DNA from: Luteimonas kalidii
GTDB taxonomy: Bacteria > Pseudomonadota > Gammaproteobacteria > Xanthomonadales > Xanthomonadaceae
Direction of reading: 5' to 3'
Assembly (NCBI RefSeq): GCF_029887935.1
Contig: NZ_JARXRO010000016.1
Span: forward strand, 140,281 to 204,280
DNA: 64,000 nt
Positions 35,615 through 45,150 of this stretch are shown here, piece by piece. Under the pieces are notes generated by a model that made no database searches, was not told the origin of the DNA, and saw only the letters and a list, made by a program, of their open reading frames with translations. Each line of letters opens with the position of its first letter. Position 1 is the stretch's first letter. The position numbers were made by a program, and so were the translations under genes.

Positions 35615-36137
35615 GCTGGCCCTCGCGATCGTCGCCGCCTGCTGCGCGCAGGCCGCCGTCGCCAAGTCCTCCGACCGCCAGCAGACGATGCAGGTGCAGG
35701 CCAACCGCAGCGACTGCACGGTGACCGATGCCGGCCCCTGCGTGCTCACCGGCAACGTGAACATCGTCCAGGGCACGCTGGTCATCGACGCCGCGCGTGC
35801 CGACATCCGCCAGGGCGACGGCGACATCCAGAGCGCCAAGCTCACCGGCTCGCCGGTCCGCCTCAAGCAGGAGATGGACAACGGCGGGATGATGAATGCG
35901 ACCGCCGCCCAGGTCGACTACAACCTGCAGCAGGACACGGTGGTCTTCACCGGCAAGGCCGTGGTGCAGCAACCGGGCCGCGGCAGCATCGCCGGCGAGC
36001 GCATCGTCTACAACATGCGCACCGGCCAGGTGCAGGGCGGCGGCGGCGACGAGGGCGGCCGGGTGATGCTGCAGTTCGAGCCGCGCAACCGCGCGCCGGC
36101 CGACAACGCCGCGCCACGCGACGGGAACGACGACTGA
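35595..36137 (+). CDS. lptA: LPS transport periplasmic protein LptA
   Basis: 180 residues with a signal peptide ([20 protein letters not shown], ending AVA), followed by the OstA_N fold: [20 protein letters not shown] then [20 protein letters not shown], and [20 protein letters not shown]. LptA oligomers bridge inner and outer membrane for LPS passage. It overlaps lptC by 20 bp at its start and lptB by one base (TGATG) at its end. The C-terminal tail is low complexity ([14 protein letters not shown]). Confidence 0.92.
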   Translation: MTRTAAKLALAIVAACCAQAAVAKSSDRQQTMQVQANRSDCTVTDAGPCVLTGNVNIVQGTLVIDAARADIRQGDGDIQSAKLTGSPVRLKQEMDNGGMMNATAAQVDYNLQQDTVVFTGKAVVQQPGRGSIAGERIVYNMRTGQVQGGGGDEGGRVMLQFEPRNRAPADNAAPRDGNDD

Positions 36138-36856
36138 TGCTGGTCGCCGAGGGGCTGCGCAAGCGCTACAAGCAGCGCGAGGTCGTGCGTGATTTCGGCC
36201 TGACCCTGGACGCCGGCGAGGTGGTCGGCCTGCTCGGTCCCAACGGCGCCGGCAAGACCACCTGCTTCTACATGATCGTCGGCCTGGTGCCCGCCGACGC
36301 CGGCCGGATCGTGCTCGACGGCCGCGACATCACCGCCGAACCCATGCACCAGCGCGCGCGCCGCGGCGTGGGCTACCTGCCGCAGGAACCCTCGGTGTTC
36401 CGCAAGCTCAGCGTGGCGGACAACATCATGCTGGTGCTGGAGCTGCGCGAGGGGCTGGACCGCGCCGCGCGTCGCCGGGAACTCGAGAGCCTGCTCGACG
36501 AGTTGCAGATCACCCATGTCGCCGACCAGATCGGCGCCAGCCTGTCGGGCGGCGAGCGGCGCCGGGTGGAGATCGCCCGCGCGCTGGCGGCCAGGCCGCG
36601 CCTGATCCTGCTCGACGAACCCTTCGCCGGCGTGGACCCGATCTCGGTCGGCGACATCCAGCGCATCGTCGAACACCTCAAGAACCGCGGGATCGGGGTC
36701 CTGATCACGGACCACAACGTGCGCGAAACCTTGGGCATTTGCGACCGGGCGTATATCCTCAACGAGGGAGGCGTGCTCGCGCAGGGGGCTCCGGACATGC
36801 TTCTCTCCAATCCCGACGTGCGCCGGGTCTACCTCGGAGAATCCTTCCGTCTGTAG
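36137..36856 (+). CDS. lptB: LPS export ABC transporter ATP-binding protein LptB
   Basis: 239 residues. Walker A is [17 protein letters not shown], the signature [17 protein letters not shown], Walker [16 protein letters not shown], and the H-loop histidine is in [11 protein letters not shown]. This is the nearly invariant LptB pattern (E163 equivalent in the Walker B). It powers LPS extraction with LptF/LptG. It overlaps lptA by one base; rpoN follows 32 bp downstream, the common lptAB-rpoN order. Confidence 0.96.
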   Translation: MLVAEGLRKRYKQREVVRDFGLTLDAGEVVGLLGPNGAGKTTCFYMIVGLVPADAGRIVLDGRDITAEPMHQRARRGVGYLPQEPSVFRKLSVADNIMLVLELREGLDRAARRRELESLLDELQITHVADQIGASLSGGERRRVEIARALAARPRLILLDEPFAGVDPISVGDIQRIVEHLKNRGIGVLITDHNVRETLGICDRAYILNEGGVLAQGAPDMLLSNPDVRRVYLGESFRL

Positions 36857-36888
36857 CCGTGCACGTCGTCCAGGGGATCGACCGGACG

Positions 36889-38325
36889 ATGAAGCCACGC
36901 CTCCAGACATCGCTGGGCCAACACCTTGTCCTGACGCCCCAGCTGCGCCAGGCGCTGCACCTGCTGCAGCTGCCGGCGGTGGAGCTGGAGGCGGAGATCG
37001 CGGCCGCGGTGGAGAGCAATCCGCTGCTCGACTGGGCCGATGACGCACCGCCGCTCACCGCCGACGGCAAGCCCGACCGGCAGGACGACGGGGAGGACCG
37101 CGAGCCTGCCCAGGCCAACGGCGAGGACTGGGAACCGCGCGAGGACGGCTGGCGCGACGGCGGCTTCGAGTACACCGGCTCCGGCGGCCGCGGCGGCGAG
37201 GACGAGGAAAGCGACCCCGCCAGCCGCATGGTCCAGGCCGAGACCCTGCGCGGCCACCTGGCCTGGCAGCTGCACCTGTCGCACCTGTCGCCGCGCGACT
37301 TCAGGATCGGGACCGCCCTGATCGACGCGATCGAGGACGACGGCTACCTGCGCGTCCCCTTTTCCGAGATCGCCGCCGCGCTCGAACCCGAGCCGGCCCC
37401 AGACGACGACGAGATCCTCGCGGTGCTGCGCCAGGTCCAGCGCATGGACCCGGTGGGCGTGGGCGCGCGCGACCTGTCCGAATGCCTGTGCCTGCAGCTC
37501 GACGCCCTGCCCGCCGACACCCCCGGCCGCGCCCTGGCCCGCGTCCTGGCCACCACCCTGATCGACCGCCTGCCGCGGCTCGGCGCCCGTGGGGTGTGCG
37601 AGCAACTCGGCTGCAGCGCGGCGGAGGCCGACACGGCCCTGCACCTGCTGCGCTCGCTGGATCCGCGGCCGGGTTCGCAGATCGGCGAGGTGCCGTCCGA
37701 CAACTACGTCGTGCCCGACTGCGTGATCGTGCGCCGCAACGGCGTATGGCAGGCGATGCTGGCCACCAGTTCGCTGCCGCGGCTGACCATCCACCAGGCC
37801 TACGAGCGCATGATCCAGACCACGGCCGGCGACGATGCCGGCTACCTCAAGGGCCGGCTGCAGGAAGCGCGCTGGCTGCTGAAGAACCTGGAGGCGCGCG
37901 GCGAGACCCTGCTCAAGGTGGTGCGCTGCCTGATCCGCCAGCAATCGGGCTTCCTCGAGTTCGGCGCGCGCGCGCTGCGGCCGCTGACCCTGCGCGAGGT
38001 GGCGGGCGAGATCGGCATGCACGAATCGACGGTGTCGCGCGCGGTGGCGCGCAAGTACGTGCACACCCCGCGCGGGACGCTGGCGCTGCGCGACTTCTTC
38101 GCCTCGGGCATCGACACCGACGGCGGTGGGGAGGCCTCCAGCGTCGCGATCCAGCAGATGATCCGCGGCCTGATCGAGGCCGAGGATCCGCGCAAGCCGC
38201 TGTCGGACGCGCGCCTGGCCGAGTCGCTCAAGGCCTCCGGGGTGCCGGTGGCGCGGCGCACCGTGGCCAAGTATCGGGAGGCCATGCACATCGCCGCGTC
38301 CCACGAGCGCATCCGGATCAATTGA
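36889..38325 (+). CDS. rpoN: RNA polymerase sigma-54 factor
   Basis: 478 residues. The N-terminal region I is Gln/Leu-rich (MKPRLQTSLGQHLVLTPQLR, LLQLPAVELEAEIAAAVESN). An acidic region II follows (about 55-110), then the core-binding and DNA-binding regions with the helix-turn-helix (LTLREVAGEIGMHESTVSRA) and the RpoN box ARRTVAKYREA near the C-terminus. Sigma-54 directs RNA polymerase to -24/-12 promoters and needs an AAA+ activator. Downstream hpf, ptsN and the PTS genes are its usual neighbours. I take ATG 36889. Confidence 0.95.
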   Translation: MKPRLQTSLGQHLVLTPQLRQALHLLQLPAVELEAEIAAAVESNPLLDWADDAPPLTADGKPDRQDDGEDREPAQANGEDWEPREDGWRDGGFEYTGSGGRGGEDEESDPASRMVQAETLRGHLAWQLHLSHLSPRDFRIGTALIDAIEDDGYLRVPFSEIAAALEPEPAPDDDEILAVLRQVQRMDPVGVGARDLSECLCLQLDALPADTPGRALARVLATTLIDRLPRLGARGVCEQLGCSAAEADTALHLLRSLDPRPGSQIGEVPSDNYVVPDCVIVRRNGVWQAMLATSSLPRLTIHQAYERMIQTTAGDDAGYLKGRLQEARWLLKNLEARGETLLKVVRCLIRQQSGFLEFGARALRPLTLREVAGEIGMHESTVSRAVARKYVHTPRGTLALRDFFASGIDTDGGGEASSVAIQQMIRGLIEAEDPRKPLSDARLAESLKASGVPVARRTVAKYREAMHIAASHERIRIN

Positions 38326-38450
38326 ACACGTCCGGCGCGAACTGTCCATGAGCTGTCCGGTCGCCGCCGGGCCGGGCCTGCGTTAACCTGTTTTCAACCC
38401 GCGGCGACCCGTTCCGGGCCATGCTGGGGTCCCAAGACAGGAGGCAGCCG

Positions 38451-38777
38451 ATGCAGATCGAAACCTACGGCCACGACATCGACGTGACACCCGCCCTGCG
38501 CGAGTACGTGGACAGCAAGCTGCAGCGCCTGGGCCGCCACCTCGAACGCCCCTTCGACGTCCGCGTGCAGCTGAGCCTCGACAAGCCCCACCACAAGGCG
38601 GAGGCGAACCTCGTGCTCGCCGGCAAGGCCATGCACGCCGATGCCAGCGCGATCGACATGTACGCCGCGATCGACCTGCTGGCCGACAAGCTCGACCGGC
38701 TGCTGATCAAGCACCGCAAGAAGCAGGTCGACCACCATCGCGGCGAGAATGCCACCCGCGACGGCAGCTTCGGCTGA
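38451..38777 (+). CDS. hpf: Ribosome hibernation promoting factor
   Basis: 108 residues, the short form (HPF/YhbH). A textbook AGGAGG-like site (CAGGAGG at about 38439-38445) precedes ATG 38451, so the ATG 10 codons upstream is not used. The pattern MQIETYGHDIDVTPALREYV ... LHAD-type RNA-binding surface (VVAG-like strands, KAMHADASAIDMYAAIDLLA) and the basic end LIKHRKKQVDHHR match HPF. It binds the 30S A/P sites and promotes 100S ribosome dimers in stationary phase. It lies between rpoN and ptsN as in most gammaproteobacteria. Confidence 0.92.
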   Translation: MQIETYGHDIDVTPALREYVDSKLQRLGRHLERPFDVRVQLSLDKPHHKAEANLVLAGKAMHADASAIDMYAAIDLLADKLDRLLIKHRKKQVDHHRGENATRDGSFG

Positions 38778-38795
38778 GCCCCACGGACCACGCGC

Positions 38796-39263
38796 ATGCC
38801 ATGGACCGACCTGCTGAGCGCCGAGCGCATCGTGGTGCTGGACGATCCGGGCAACCCCGAGCGGGTGCTCGATGCCGCGGCGCGGCTGCTGTCGGACGGT
38901 TCCACGGCGTCCGCCCGGGCCATCGGCACCGCGCTGCGCGAGCGCGAACGCCTGGGCAGCACCGCGATCGGCCATGGCGTGGCGCTGCCGCATGCGCGCA
39001 GCGCCGGCTTCCACGCGCCGCGAGGTGCCTTCCTGCGGCTGGGACATGCGCTGGATTTCGGCGCGCGCGATGGCGAACCGGTCGACCTGGTGTTCGCGAT
39101 GAGCGCCACCGACGATCGGCCCGAGCAGCACCTGCAGCACCTGGCCGACATCGCGGGCCGCTTCGCCGACGAGTCGTTCCGCGAGCGCCTGCGCGCGGCG
39201 CGAAGCCTGGCGACGCTGCGGCGCCTGCTGCTGGCGCAGGCGCCCACGGCGAGTGCGGCGTGA
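38796..39263 (+). CDS. ptsN: Nitrogen regulatory PTS enzyme IIA (PtsN)
   Basis: 155 residues, EIIA-Ntr fold. The phosphorylated His is H66 in [14 protein letters not shown]. The rest ([40 protein letters not shown]) matches PtsN. In the PTS-Ntr, PtsN regulates potassium channels, sigma-54-related functions and envelope stress, with phosphate from EI and NPr/HPr. Here the donors would be the HPr and EI at 41632-43626. hprK follows 19 bp downstream. Confidence 0.92.
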   Translation: MPWTDLLSAERIVVLDDPGNPERVLDAAARLLSDGSTASARAIGTALRERERLGSTAIGHGVALPHARSAGFHAPRGAFLRLGHALDFGARDGEPVDLVFAMSATDDRPEQHLQHLADIAGRFADESFRERLRAARSLATLRRLLLAQAPTASAA

Positions 39264-39282
39264 AGCCAGCGGACCACCGCCG

Positions 39283-40251
39283 ATGAACCAGCGCCTGACC
39301 GCCCTGGACCTGTTCGAGCAGCAGCACGAGCGGCTCGGGCTGCGCTGGCTGGCCGGCCAGCAGGGGCAGACGCGGGTGCTCGAATCGGTCGAGACCAATG
39401 CCCGCCGGCCGTCGCTGGCCGGCTACCTCAACATCATCTACCCCAACAAGGTCCAGATCCTCGGCACCGAGGAACTGCACTGGCTGGACGGGCTGGACTC
39501 GCGGCTGCGCTGGGAAACCATCGAACGGATGATCCAGTACCGGCCGCTGGCGCTGGTGATCAGCAAGAACCAGCCCTGCCCGGAAGACCTGCGCCGCGCC
39601 GCGGAGGAAACCCAGACCCCGCTGTGGATCTCGCCCAAGCGCGGCCACGAGCTGCTCAACCACCTGCAGTACCACCTGGCGCGCGCCCTGGCGCCGCGGG
39701 TCACGCTGCACGGGGTGTTCATGGAGGTCTACTCGATCGGGGTCCTGATCACCGGCGAATCGGGATCCGGCAAGAGCGAACTCGCGCTGGAACTGATCAC
39801 CCGCGGCCACCGCCTGGTGGCGGACGATGCCCCCGAATTCACCCAGATCGCGCCGGACGTGCTCGACGGCACCTGCCCCGACCTGCTGCAGGACCTGCTG
39901 GAACTGCGCGGCCTGGGCGTGCTCAACATCCGGCAGATGTTCGGCGACACCGCGGTGAAGCGGAACAAGTACCTGCGCCTGATCGTGCACCTGAGCAGGC
40001 CCAACGCCGAACCGACCCTGCACGAGGACGGGATGGTGCGCCTGACCGGCGACCTGGGCATCCGCCGCGTGCTCGACCTGGACGTGCCGATGATCACCCT
40101 GCCGGTGATGCCGGGCCGCAACCTCGCCGTACTGACCGAGGCCGCCACCCGCACCCACATCCTGCGCGCGAAGGGCATCGACCCGGCGGCCGCGTTCCTC
40201 GCACGCCACTCGCACTTCCTCGAGAGCGGCGAAGAGCCGGTGCTGCCATGA
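39283..40251 (+). CDS. hprK: HPr kinase/phosphorylase
   Basis: 322 residues. The P-loop is GESGSGKS (158-165), and the HprK family signature follows ([20 protein letters not shown], then [18 protein letters not shown]). The N-terminal domain (1 to about 130) is also standard. HprK phosphorylates Ser46 of HPr with ATP or PPi. In Gram-negatives with an incomplete PTS it acts in regulation rather than catabolite control of sugar uptake. HPr at 41632 keeps both His15 and Ser46, so the target is present. The start codon ATG 39283 avoids the alternative GTG near 39253. Confidence 0.95.
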   Translation: MNQRLTALDLFEQQHERLGLRWLAGQQGQTRVLESVETNARRPSLAGYLNIIYPNKVQILGTEELHWLDGLDSRLRWETIERMIQYRPLALVISKNQPCPEDLRRAAEETQTPLWISPKRGHELLNHLQYHLARALAPRVTLHGVFMEVYSIGVLITGESGSGKSELALELITRGHRLVADDAPEFTQIAPDVLDGTCPDLLQDLLELRGLGVLNIRQMFGDTAVKRNKYLRLIVHLSRPNAEPTLHEDGMVRLTGDLGIRRVLDLDVPMITLPVMPGRNLAVLTEAATRTHILRAKGIDPAAAFLARHSHFLESGEEPVLP

Positions 40252-41153
40252 ACGCACGCGCCGAACTGCCGGAAGACGAACCGGGCGCGCGGCCGCCCAC
40301 CTCGCTGCTGATCGTCACCGGCATGTCGGGTGGCGGCAAGACCGTCGCCCTCAACACCTTCGAGGATCTGGGCTTCTACTGCGTCGACAACTTGCCGGCG
40401 GAACTGCTGCCGGAGTTCGTGCGCGCCGCGACCCATCCCGAACGCGCCGAACAGAAGCTCGCGGTCGGCATCGACATGCGCAACCGCGGCGACCTGGCGA
40501 ATCTGCCCGAATGGCTGTCGGCGGTCGGGGCGATGGGGCTGGAGCCGCAGCTGGTGTTCTTCGATGCCGCCGACGCCACCCTGCTCAAGCGCTACGCCGA
40601 GACCCGCCGCCGCCATCCGCTGACCCACCTGGGACTGGCGCTGGCCGACGCGATCGCGCTCGAGCGCCAGGCGGTCAAGCCGCTGCTGGCGCTGGCCGAC
40701 GTGGTGGTCGACACCAGCGACCTCAACGTCCACCAGCTGCGGCACCGGGTCATCACCGAACTTGGCCTGAGCCAGGATTCGTCGCTGTCGCTGCTGTTCG
40801 AGTCGTTCGCCTACCGGCGCGGCCTGCCGGCCGACGCCGACTTCGTGTTCGATGCGCGCAGCCTGCCCAACCCGCATTGGGACCCGCGGCTCAAGCCGCT
40901 CTCCGGGCGCGATGCCGCGGTCCGCGCGTATCTCGAGGCACGCGACGAGGTCAACGAGTACGTCGCCCAGGTCGCGGACTTCCTCGACACCTGGCTGCCG
41001 CGGATGCAGTCCGGCACCCGCAGTTACGTGACCGTCGCCTTCGGCTGCAGCGGTGGCCGCCACCGCTCGGTGTATCTGGCCGAAACGCTCGCCGCGCACG
41101 CGCGCGACCGTGGCTGGACCGAGGTCGCCACCTTCCACCGCGAGCTCGACTGA
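40248..41153 (+). CDS. rapZ: RNase adapter RapZ
   Basis: 301 residues. The N-terminal P-loop is GMSGGGKT (25-32), followed by the GFYCVDNLP signature ([17 protein letters not shown]). The C-terminal kinase-like domain ends with [14 protein letters not shown]. RapZ guides RNase E to the glmZ small RNA and so controls GlmS in E. coli; here it is next to hprK, the usual proteobacterial arrangement. It starts inside the hprK stop codon (ATGA). The glmZ/glmY RNAs are not in this window. Confidence 0.95.
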   Translation: MNARAELPEDEPGARPPTSLLIVTGMSGGGKTVALNTFEDLGFYCVDNLPAELLPEFVRAATHPERAEQKLAVGIDMRNRGDLANLPEWLSAVGAMGLEPQLVFFDAADATLLKRYAETRRRHPLTHLGLALADAIALERQAVKPLLALADVVVDTSDLNVHQLRHRVITELGLSQDSSLSLLFESFAYRRGLPADADFVFDARSLPNPHWDPRLKPLSGRDAAVRAYLEARDEVNEYVAQVADFLDTWLPRMQSGTRSYVTVAFGCSGGRHRSVYLAETLAAHARDRGWTEVATFHRELD

Positions 41154-41227
41154 CCGGCGCGCACCGGCACGCATCGTCCCGCGCCACGCGCTACCGGGCG
41201 GTCACCGGCGTCTGCTAAGTTGGCGCC

Positions 41228-41623
41228 ATGGCCGTCGGCATCCTCCTCCTCACCCATTCGGGCATCGGCACCGCGCTCGTCGCGGTGACCAGCGGCATGC
41301 TGCGCGGCAACCTGCCGCTGCGGCTGGAGGCGTTCGAGGTGCCGTTCGACGCCGATCCGGAGGTCCTGCTGCCGCAGGCCAGCGCCGCGATGCGCCGCGC
41401 GGACGGCGGCGACGGCGTGCTGATCCTGACCGACCTCTACGGCGCCAGCCCCAGCAATCTCGCGGCCCGGCTGTCGAGACTGGGCACGCCATCACGCCGC
41501 GTCTCGGCGTTGAGCTTGCCGATGCTGCTGCGGGTGATGAATTATGCTGAACTCCCCCTGGAGGAACTCCCCGCCGTCGCCGCCGCAGGCGCGCGCAACG
41601 GGGTGATCCTCGACGACGCCTGA
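41228..41623 (+). CDS. PTS EIIA component, mannose/fructose family
   Basis: 131 residues, EIIA-Man fold. The phospho-accepting His is H10 in ILLLTHSGIGTALV. GDGVLILTDLYGASPSNLA matches the conserved GVLxLTDLxGxSP segment. No IIB or IIC (sugar-transporting) component is in the window, so the protein probably regulates rather than transports. It is eight bases before ptsH. Such truncated EIIA-Man proteins of the rapZ-ptsH-ptsI cluster occur in many Gram-negative bacteria and have no agreed name. Confidence 0.9.
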   Translation: MAVGILLLTHSGIGTALVAVTSGMLRGNLPLRLEAFEVPFDADPEVLLPQASAAMRRADGGDGVLILTDLYGASPSNLAARLSRLGTPSRRVSALSLPMLLRVMNYAELPLEELPAVAAAGARNGVILDDA

Positions 41624-41631
41624 GGCCGACG

Positions 41632-41901
41632 ATGATCGAACGCGAACTGCTCATCGCCAACAAGCTCGGCCTGCACGCGCGCGCCACCGCCAAGCTGGTG
41701 CAGGTGCTGTCGGCCTTCCGCAGCAACGCCACGCTCGTCGCCAAGGGCCGCGAGGTGAACGCCAAGAGCATCATGGGGGTGATGCTGCTTGCCGCCGGAC
41801 ACGGCACCACGGTGCTGCTGCGGCTGGAGGGCGAGGACGAGGACGCCGCGATGGAGGCTGCGGCCGCGCTGTTCGAACGAAAATTCGACGAGGGAAGCTG
41901 A
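41632..41901 (+). CDS. ptsH: Phosphocarrier protein HPr
   Basis: 89 residues. The EI-dependent phosphorylation site is H15 in KLGLHARATAKLV, and the HprK target is S46 in VNAKSIMGVMLLAAG, so both regulatory inputs are present. The protein transfers phosphate from EI to EIIA domains (here PtsN and the EIIA-Man-like protein). It abuts ptsI (stop 41901, GTG start 41902). Confidence 0.96.
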   Translation: MIERELLIANKLGLHARATAKLVQVLSAFRSNATLVAKGREVNAKSIMGVMLLAAGHGTTVLLRLEGEDEDAAMEAAAALFERKFDEGS

Positions 41902-43626
41902 GTGCGCCACGCGCTGACCGGGCACGGCGCGTCGCGGGGCAATGCCCTCGGCCGCGCCCGGGTCCGCCTGCCGCATGCCCTCGAGGTCGCCGAGGAACAC
42001 GTCGCCGCCGATGCGGTCGAGGGCGAGATTCGGCAGCTGCATACTGCGATCGATGCGGTGCGGGTGGAGATGCGCAACATGCGCACGCGCCTGCATGGTG
42101 CGTTGGCGCACGAGGTCGGCGAATTCCTCGACCTGCACACCCTGCTGCTCGACGACCCGGAACTGCTGCAGGGCCTGGACGACCTGGTGCGCAAGGGGCG
42201 CTACGGAGCCGACTACGCGCTGCGCCTGCAGCGCGACCGCCTGGCGGCGGTGTTCGAGGGCATGGACGATCCCTACTTCCGCAGCCGGGTCGAGGACATC
42301 GACCACGTCATCGGGCGCGTGCACGCGATGCTGCACAAGCGCGAAGCCGACCTGCAGGGCGTGGCCGGCGAGATCCTGGTCACCGACGCGATCGCGCCGG
42401 CCGAACTGAGCCAGCTGCAGGCGCAGGGCGTGCTGGCGGTCGTCACCGCGGGCGGCAGCGCGCTCTCGCACAGCGCGATCCTGGCGCGCAGCCTGCACCT
42501 GCCGCTGGTGGTGGGCGCACCGCTGGCGCTGCAGCAGGTCAACGACGGCGACGTGCTGGTGGTCGACGGCAGCAGCGGCGAGATCGTGGTCGAGCCCAAC
42601 GCCGCCGACCTGCGCGCCTACCGTGGCCGCCTGCGCGAGGAAAAGCGCGAACGCAAGCAGCTGCACCGGCTGCGCCGCGAGCCCTCGCGCACGCTCGACG
42701 GGGTCGACATCAGGCTCTGGGCCAACGCCGAGTCGCGCGAGGACGTCACCGGCGCGCATGCACTCGGCGCCGCGGGCGTCGGCCTGTACCGCACCGAGTT
42801 CCTGTTCCTGCAGCGCAGCGAGCTGCCCGACGAGGAGGAGCAGTTCCGCGCCTACCGCGACGTGGTGCTGGGGATGACCGGGCGCGCGGTGACCATCCGC
42901 ACCATGGACATCGGCGCCGACAAGGCCGATCGCACCGGCCTGGCGCTGACCAACGAGCCCAATCCCGCGCTCGGCCTGCGCGGCGTGCGGCTGTCGCTGG
43001 CGCGCATCGACGTGTTCCGTACCCAGTTGCGGGCGATGCTGCGCGCGTCGGGGTATGGTCCGCTGCGGGTACTGGTGCCGATGGTCAGCGGCCGCGAGGA
43101 AGTGCTGGCGGTGGCGGCGCTCCTTCGCGATGTGGCGCGCGAGCTGCGCAGCGAGGGCCACGAGATCGCCGAGCACGTGCCGCTGGGCGCGATGATCGAA
43201 GTGCCGGCGGCGGCGATCGCGCTGCCCACGTTCATCGGCTCGGTGGACTTCATCTCCGTCGGCACCAACGACCTGACCCAGTACCTGCTGGCGGCGGACC
43301 GCGGCAACGACGCGCTCGGCGAGCTGTACTCGCCGCTGCACCCGGCCATGCTGCTGCTGTTGCGCAACGTGATCCGCACCGCGCGTGCGCGCGGCAAGCC
43401 GGTCGCCGTCTGCGGCGAGATGGCGGGCGACGCCGCGCTGACCCCGCTGCTGCTGGCGCTGGGGCTGGAGGAATTCAGCCTGCATCCGGCGACCCTGCTC
43501 GAGGTGCGGCGCGCGATCCGCGCCCAGCGGCTGGATGCGCTGCGCGCGGCGGCGCCGGCGCTGCTGCGCTGCCGCGACCGAGATGCGATCGATCGCTGGC
43601 TGCGCGCCAGGGCCGCCCCGGCCTGA
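41902..43626 (+). CDS. ptsI: Phosphoenolpyruvate-protein phosphotransferase (EI)
   Basis: 574 residues, the usual EI length. The N-terminal domain holds the phospho-His H190 in AGGSALSHSAILAR; the typical motif is GGRTSHTAI, so the residues before the His differ somewhat. The C-terminal PEP-binding domain has LYRTEFLFLQR, ADKADRTGLALTNEPNPALG and SVGTNDLTQYLLAADRGND. EI autophosphorylates with PEP and passes phosphate to HPr. It starts with GTG immediately after ptsH and ends 163 bp before mgtE. Confidence 0.95.
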   Translation: MRHALTGHGASRGNALGRARVRLPHALEVAEEHVAADAVEGEIRQLHTAIDAVRVEMRNMRTRLHGALAHEVGEFLDLHTLLLDDPELLQGLDDLVRKGRYGADYALRLQRDRLAAVFEGMDDPYFRSRVEDIDHVIGRVHAMLHKREADLQGVAGEILVTDAIAPAELSQLQAQGVLAVVTAGGSALSHSAILARSLHLPLVVGAPLALQQVNDGDVLVVDGSSGEIVVEPNAADLRAYRGRLREEKRERKQLHRLRREPSRTLDGVDIRLWANAESREDVTGAHALGAAGVGLYRTEFLFLQRSELPDEEEQFRAYRDVVLGMTGRAVTIRTMDIGADKADRTGLALTNEPNPALGLRGVRLSLARIDVFRTQLRAMLRASGYGPLRVLVPMVSGREEVLAVAALLRDVARELRSEGHEIAEHVPLGAMIEVPAAAIALPTFIGSVDFISVGTNDLTQYLLAADRGNDALGELYSPLHPAMLLLLRNVIRTARARGKPVAVCGEMAGDAALTPLLLALGLEEFSLHPATLLEVRRAIRAQRLDALRAAAPALLRCRDRDAIDRWLRARAAPA

Positions 43627-43788
43627 GCCATCGCCGATGGAGGGGGCAGGCATGCGCGCACCTGCATCGCGTCGCGATGACGCGCACAGGCTGGGCAACC
43701 GGCGAACCGCGGGCGATAATGCCGGCATGAACGCCTGATCGGCCGCGTCTCCAGGCGCGGCAAGCCCTCGCCCACGGAGCCGCCGCGC

Positions 43789-45150
43789 ATGGCCGAAGCC
43801 GTCCGCCACGACAAGACCGCGCGCCAGCTGCGACTGCTGTCGGACGCGCTCGACAGCGGCCGCCTCGGTCCGGTGCGGCGCCTGGTCAACACGCTGGCGC
43901 CGGCCGAGATCGGCAACCTGCTCGAATCGCTGCCGCCCGACAAGCGCATGGTGGTGTGGGGCCTGGTCGATCCCGAGGACGACGGCGAGGTGCTGGTGCA
44001 CGTCGGCGACGAGGTGCGCGAAAGCCTGATCGCGGACATGGACCAGGACGAACTGGTCGCCGCCGCGTCCGACCTCGACATCGACGACCTCGCCGACCTG
44101 GTCGAGGACCTGCCCGATGCGGTGATCGACGAACTGCTGCGCTCGATGGATCGCGACAACCGCGAACGCCTCGAGCAGGTGCTGTCCTATCCCGAGGACA
44201 CCGCCGGGCGCCTGATGAACCCGGACGTGGTGACGGTGCGCGCCGACACCACGGTCGACGTGGTGCTGCGCTTCCTGCGCCTGCGCGGCGAGCTGCCCGA
44301 GCACACCGACCATCTGTACGTGGTCAACCGCCGCCACCAGCTGATCGGCTGGGTCTCGCTGCAGGATCTGGTGACACGCGAACCGGGCACCCAGATCAAC
44401 CAGCTGATCGACGACGAACTCGAGTCGCTGCACGTCGACGCCTCCGCCGAGGAAGTGGCGCGCCAGTTCTCGGACAACGACTGGGTGTCCGCCCCGGTGG
44501 TCGACGACGGCAACGTGCTGCTGGGACGCATCACGGTCGACGACGTGGTCGACGTCATCCGCGAACAGGCCGAGCACCAGGCGCTGGGCGCCGCCGGTCT
44601 GGACGAGGACGAGGACCTGTTCTCGCCGATCCGGCGCGCGGTGCGCGGGCGCGTGGTGTGGCTGGGCATCAACCTGCTGACCGCGTTCCTGGCCGCCGGC
44701 GTGATCGGCCAGTTCGACGCCACCATCGAGCAGATCGTCGCGCTCGCGGTGCTGATGCCGATCGTCGCCGGCATCGGCGGCAACGCCGCGGTGCAGGTCC
44801 TGACGCTGATGGTGCGCGGCATCGCGCTGGGCCAGGTGGGCGCGAGCAACGCCTCGATCCTGCTGTGGAAGGAGTTGCGCGTGGCACTGATCAACGGCCT
44901 GCTGATCGGCGGCCTGGTGGGTGTGGTGGCGCTGGTGTGGTTCGGCTCCTGGGCGCTGTCGCTGGTGATCGCCGCGGCCCTGGTGATCAACTTCTGCTCG
45001 GCCGCGCTGGCCGGCGTCCTGCTGCCGCTGCTGCTCAAGCGCATGCACGTCGATCCCGCGGTGGCGGGCACGGTGGTGGTGACGGCCGTCACCGACGTGA
45101 TCGGGTTCTTCAGCTTCCTCGGCCTGGCGACGGTGATCCTGCTGCAGTGA
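43789..45150 (+). CDS. mgtE: Magnesium transporter MgtE
   Basis: 453 residues. An acidic N-terminal domain (1 to about 130, with LPDAVIDELLRSMDRDNRER then YPEDTAGRLMNPDVVTVRAD), two CBS domains, and five transmembrane helices at the end (GVVALVWFGSWALSLVIAAA). Ion-pore residues appear in TAVTDVIGFFSFLG and the preceding helices. MgtE is a Mg2+-gated channel for magnesium uptake in the inner membrane. A 13-bp tandem duplication spans its stop codon. The preceding 162-bp gap has a GATAAT at 43715-43720, a weak promoter candidate. Confidence 0.93.
   Translation: MAEAVRHDKTARQLRLLSDALDSGRLGPVRRLVNTLAPAEIGNLLESLPPDKRMVVWGLVDPEDDGEVLVHVGDEVRESLIADMDQDELVAAASDLDIDDLADLVEDLPDAVIDELLRSMDRDNRERLEQVLSYPEDTAGRLMNPDVVTVRADTTVDVVLRFLRLRGELPEHTDHLYVVNRRHQLIGWVSLQDLVTREPGTQINQLIDDELESLHVDASAEEVARQFSDNDWVSAPVVDDGNVLLGRITVDDVVDVIREQAEHQALGAAGLDEDEDLFSPIRRAVRGRVVWLGINLLTAFLAAGVIGQFDATIEQIVALAVLMPIVAGIGGNAAVQVLTLMVRGIALGQVGASNASILLWKELRVALINGLLIGGLVGVVALVWFGSWALSLVIAAALVINFCSAALAGVLLPLLLKRMHVDPAVAGTVVVTAVTDVIGFFSFLGLATVILLQ

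Noticed and set aside
38326..38450. Sigma-54 promoter before hpf
   Set aside because: The gap was scanned for a TGGCAC-N5-TTGC pattern because rpoN is adjacent; no match was found.
43715..43720. GATAAT as the mgtE promoter, or a magnesium riboswitch leader
   Set aside because: Only a single -10-like hexamer is present, with no -35, and the 162-bp gap lacks a folded leader that I can identify.
41542..45048. Minus-strand frame of over 1100 codons opposite ptsH, ptsI and mgtE
   Set aside because: Composition is His/Arg/Gln/Ala-rich as expected for the antisense of high-G+C coding DNA. The plus strand has complete, recognisable proteins.
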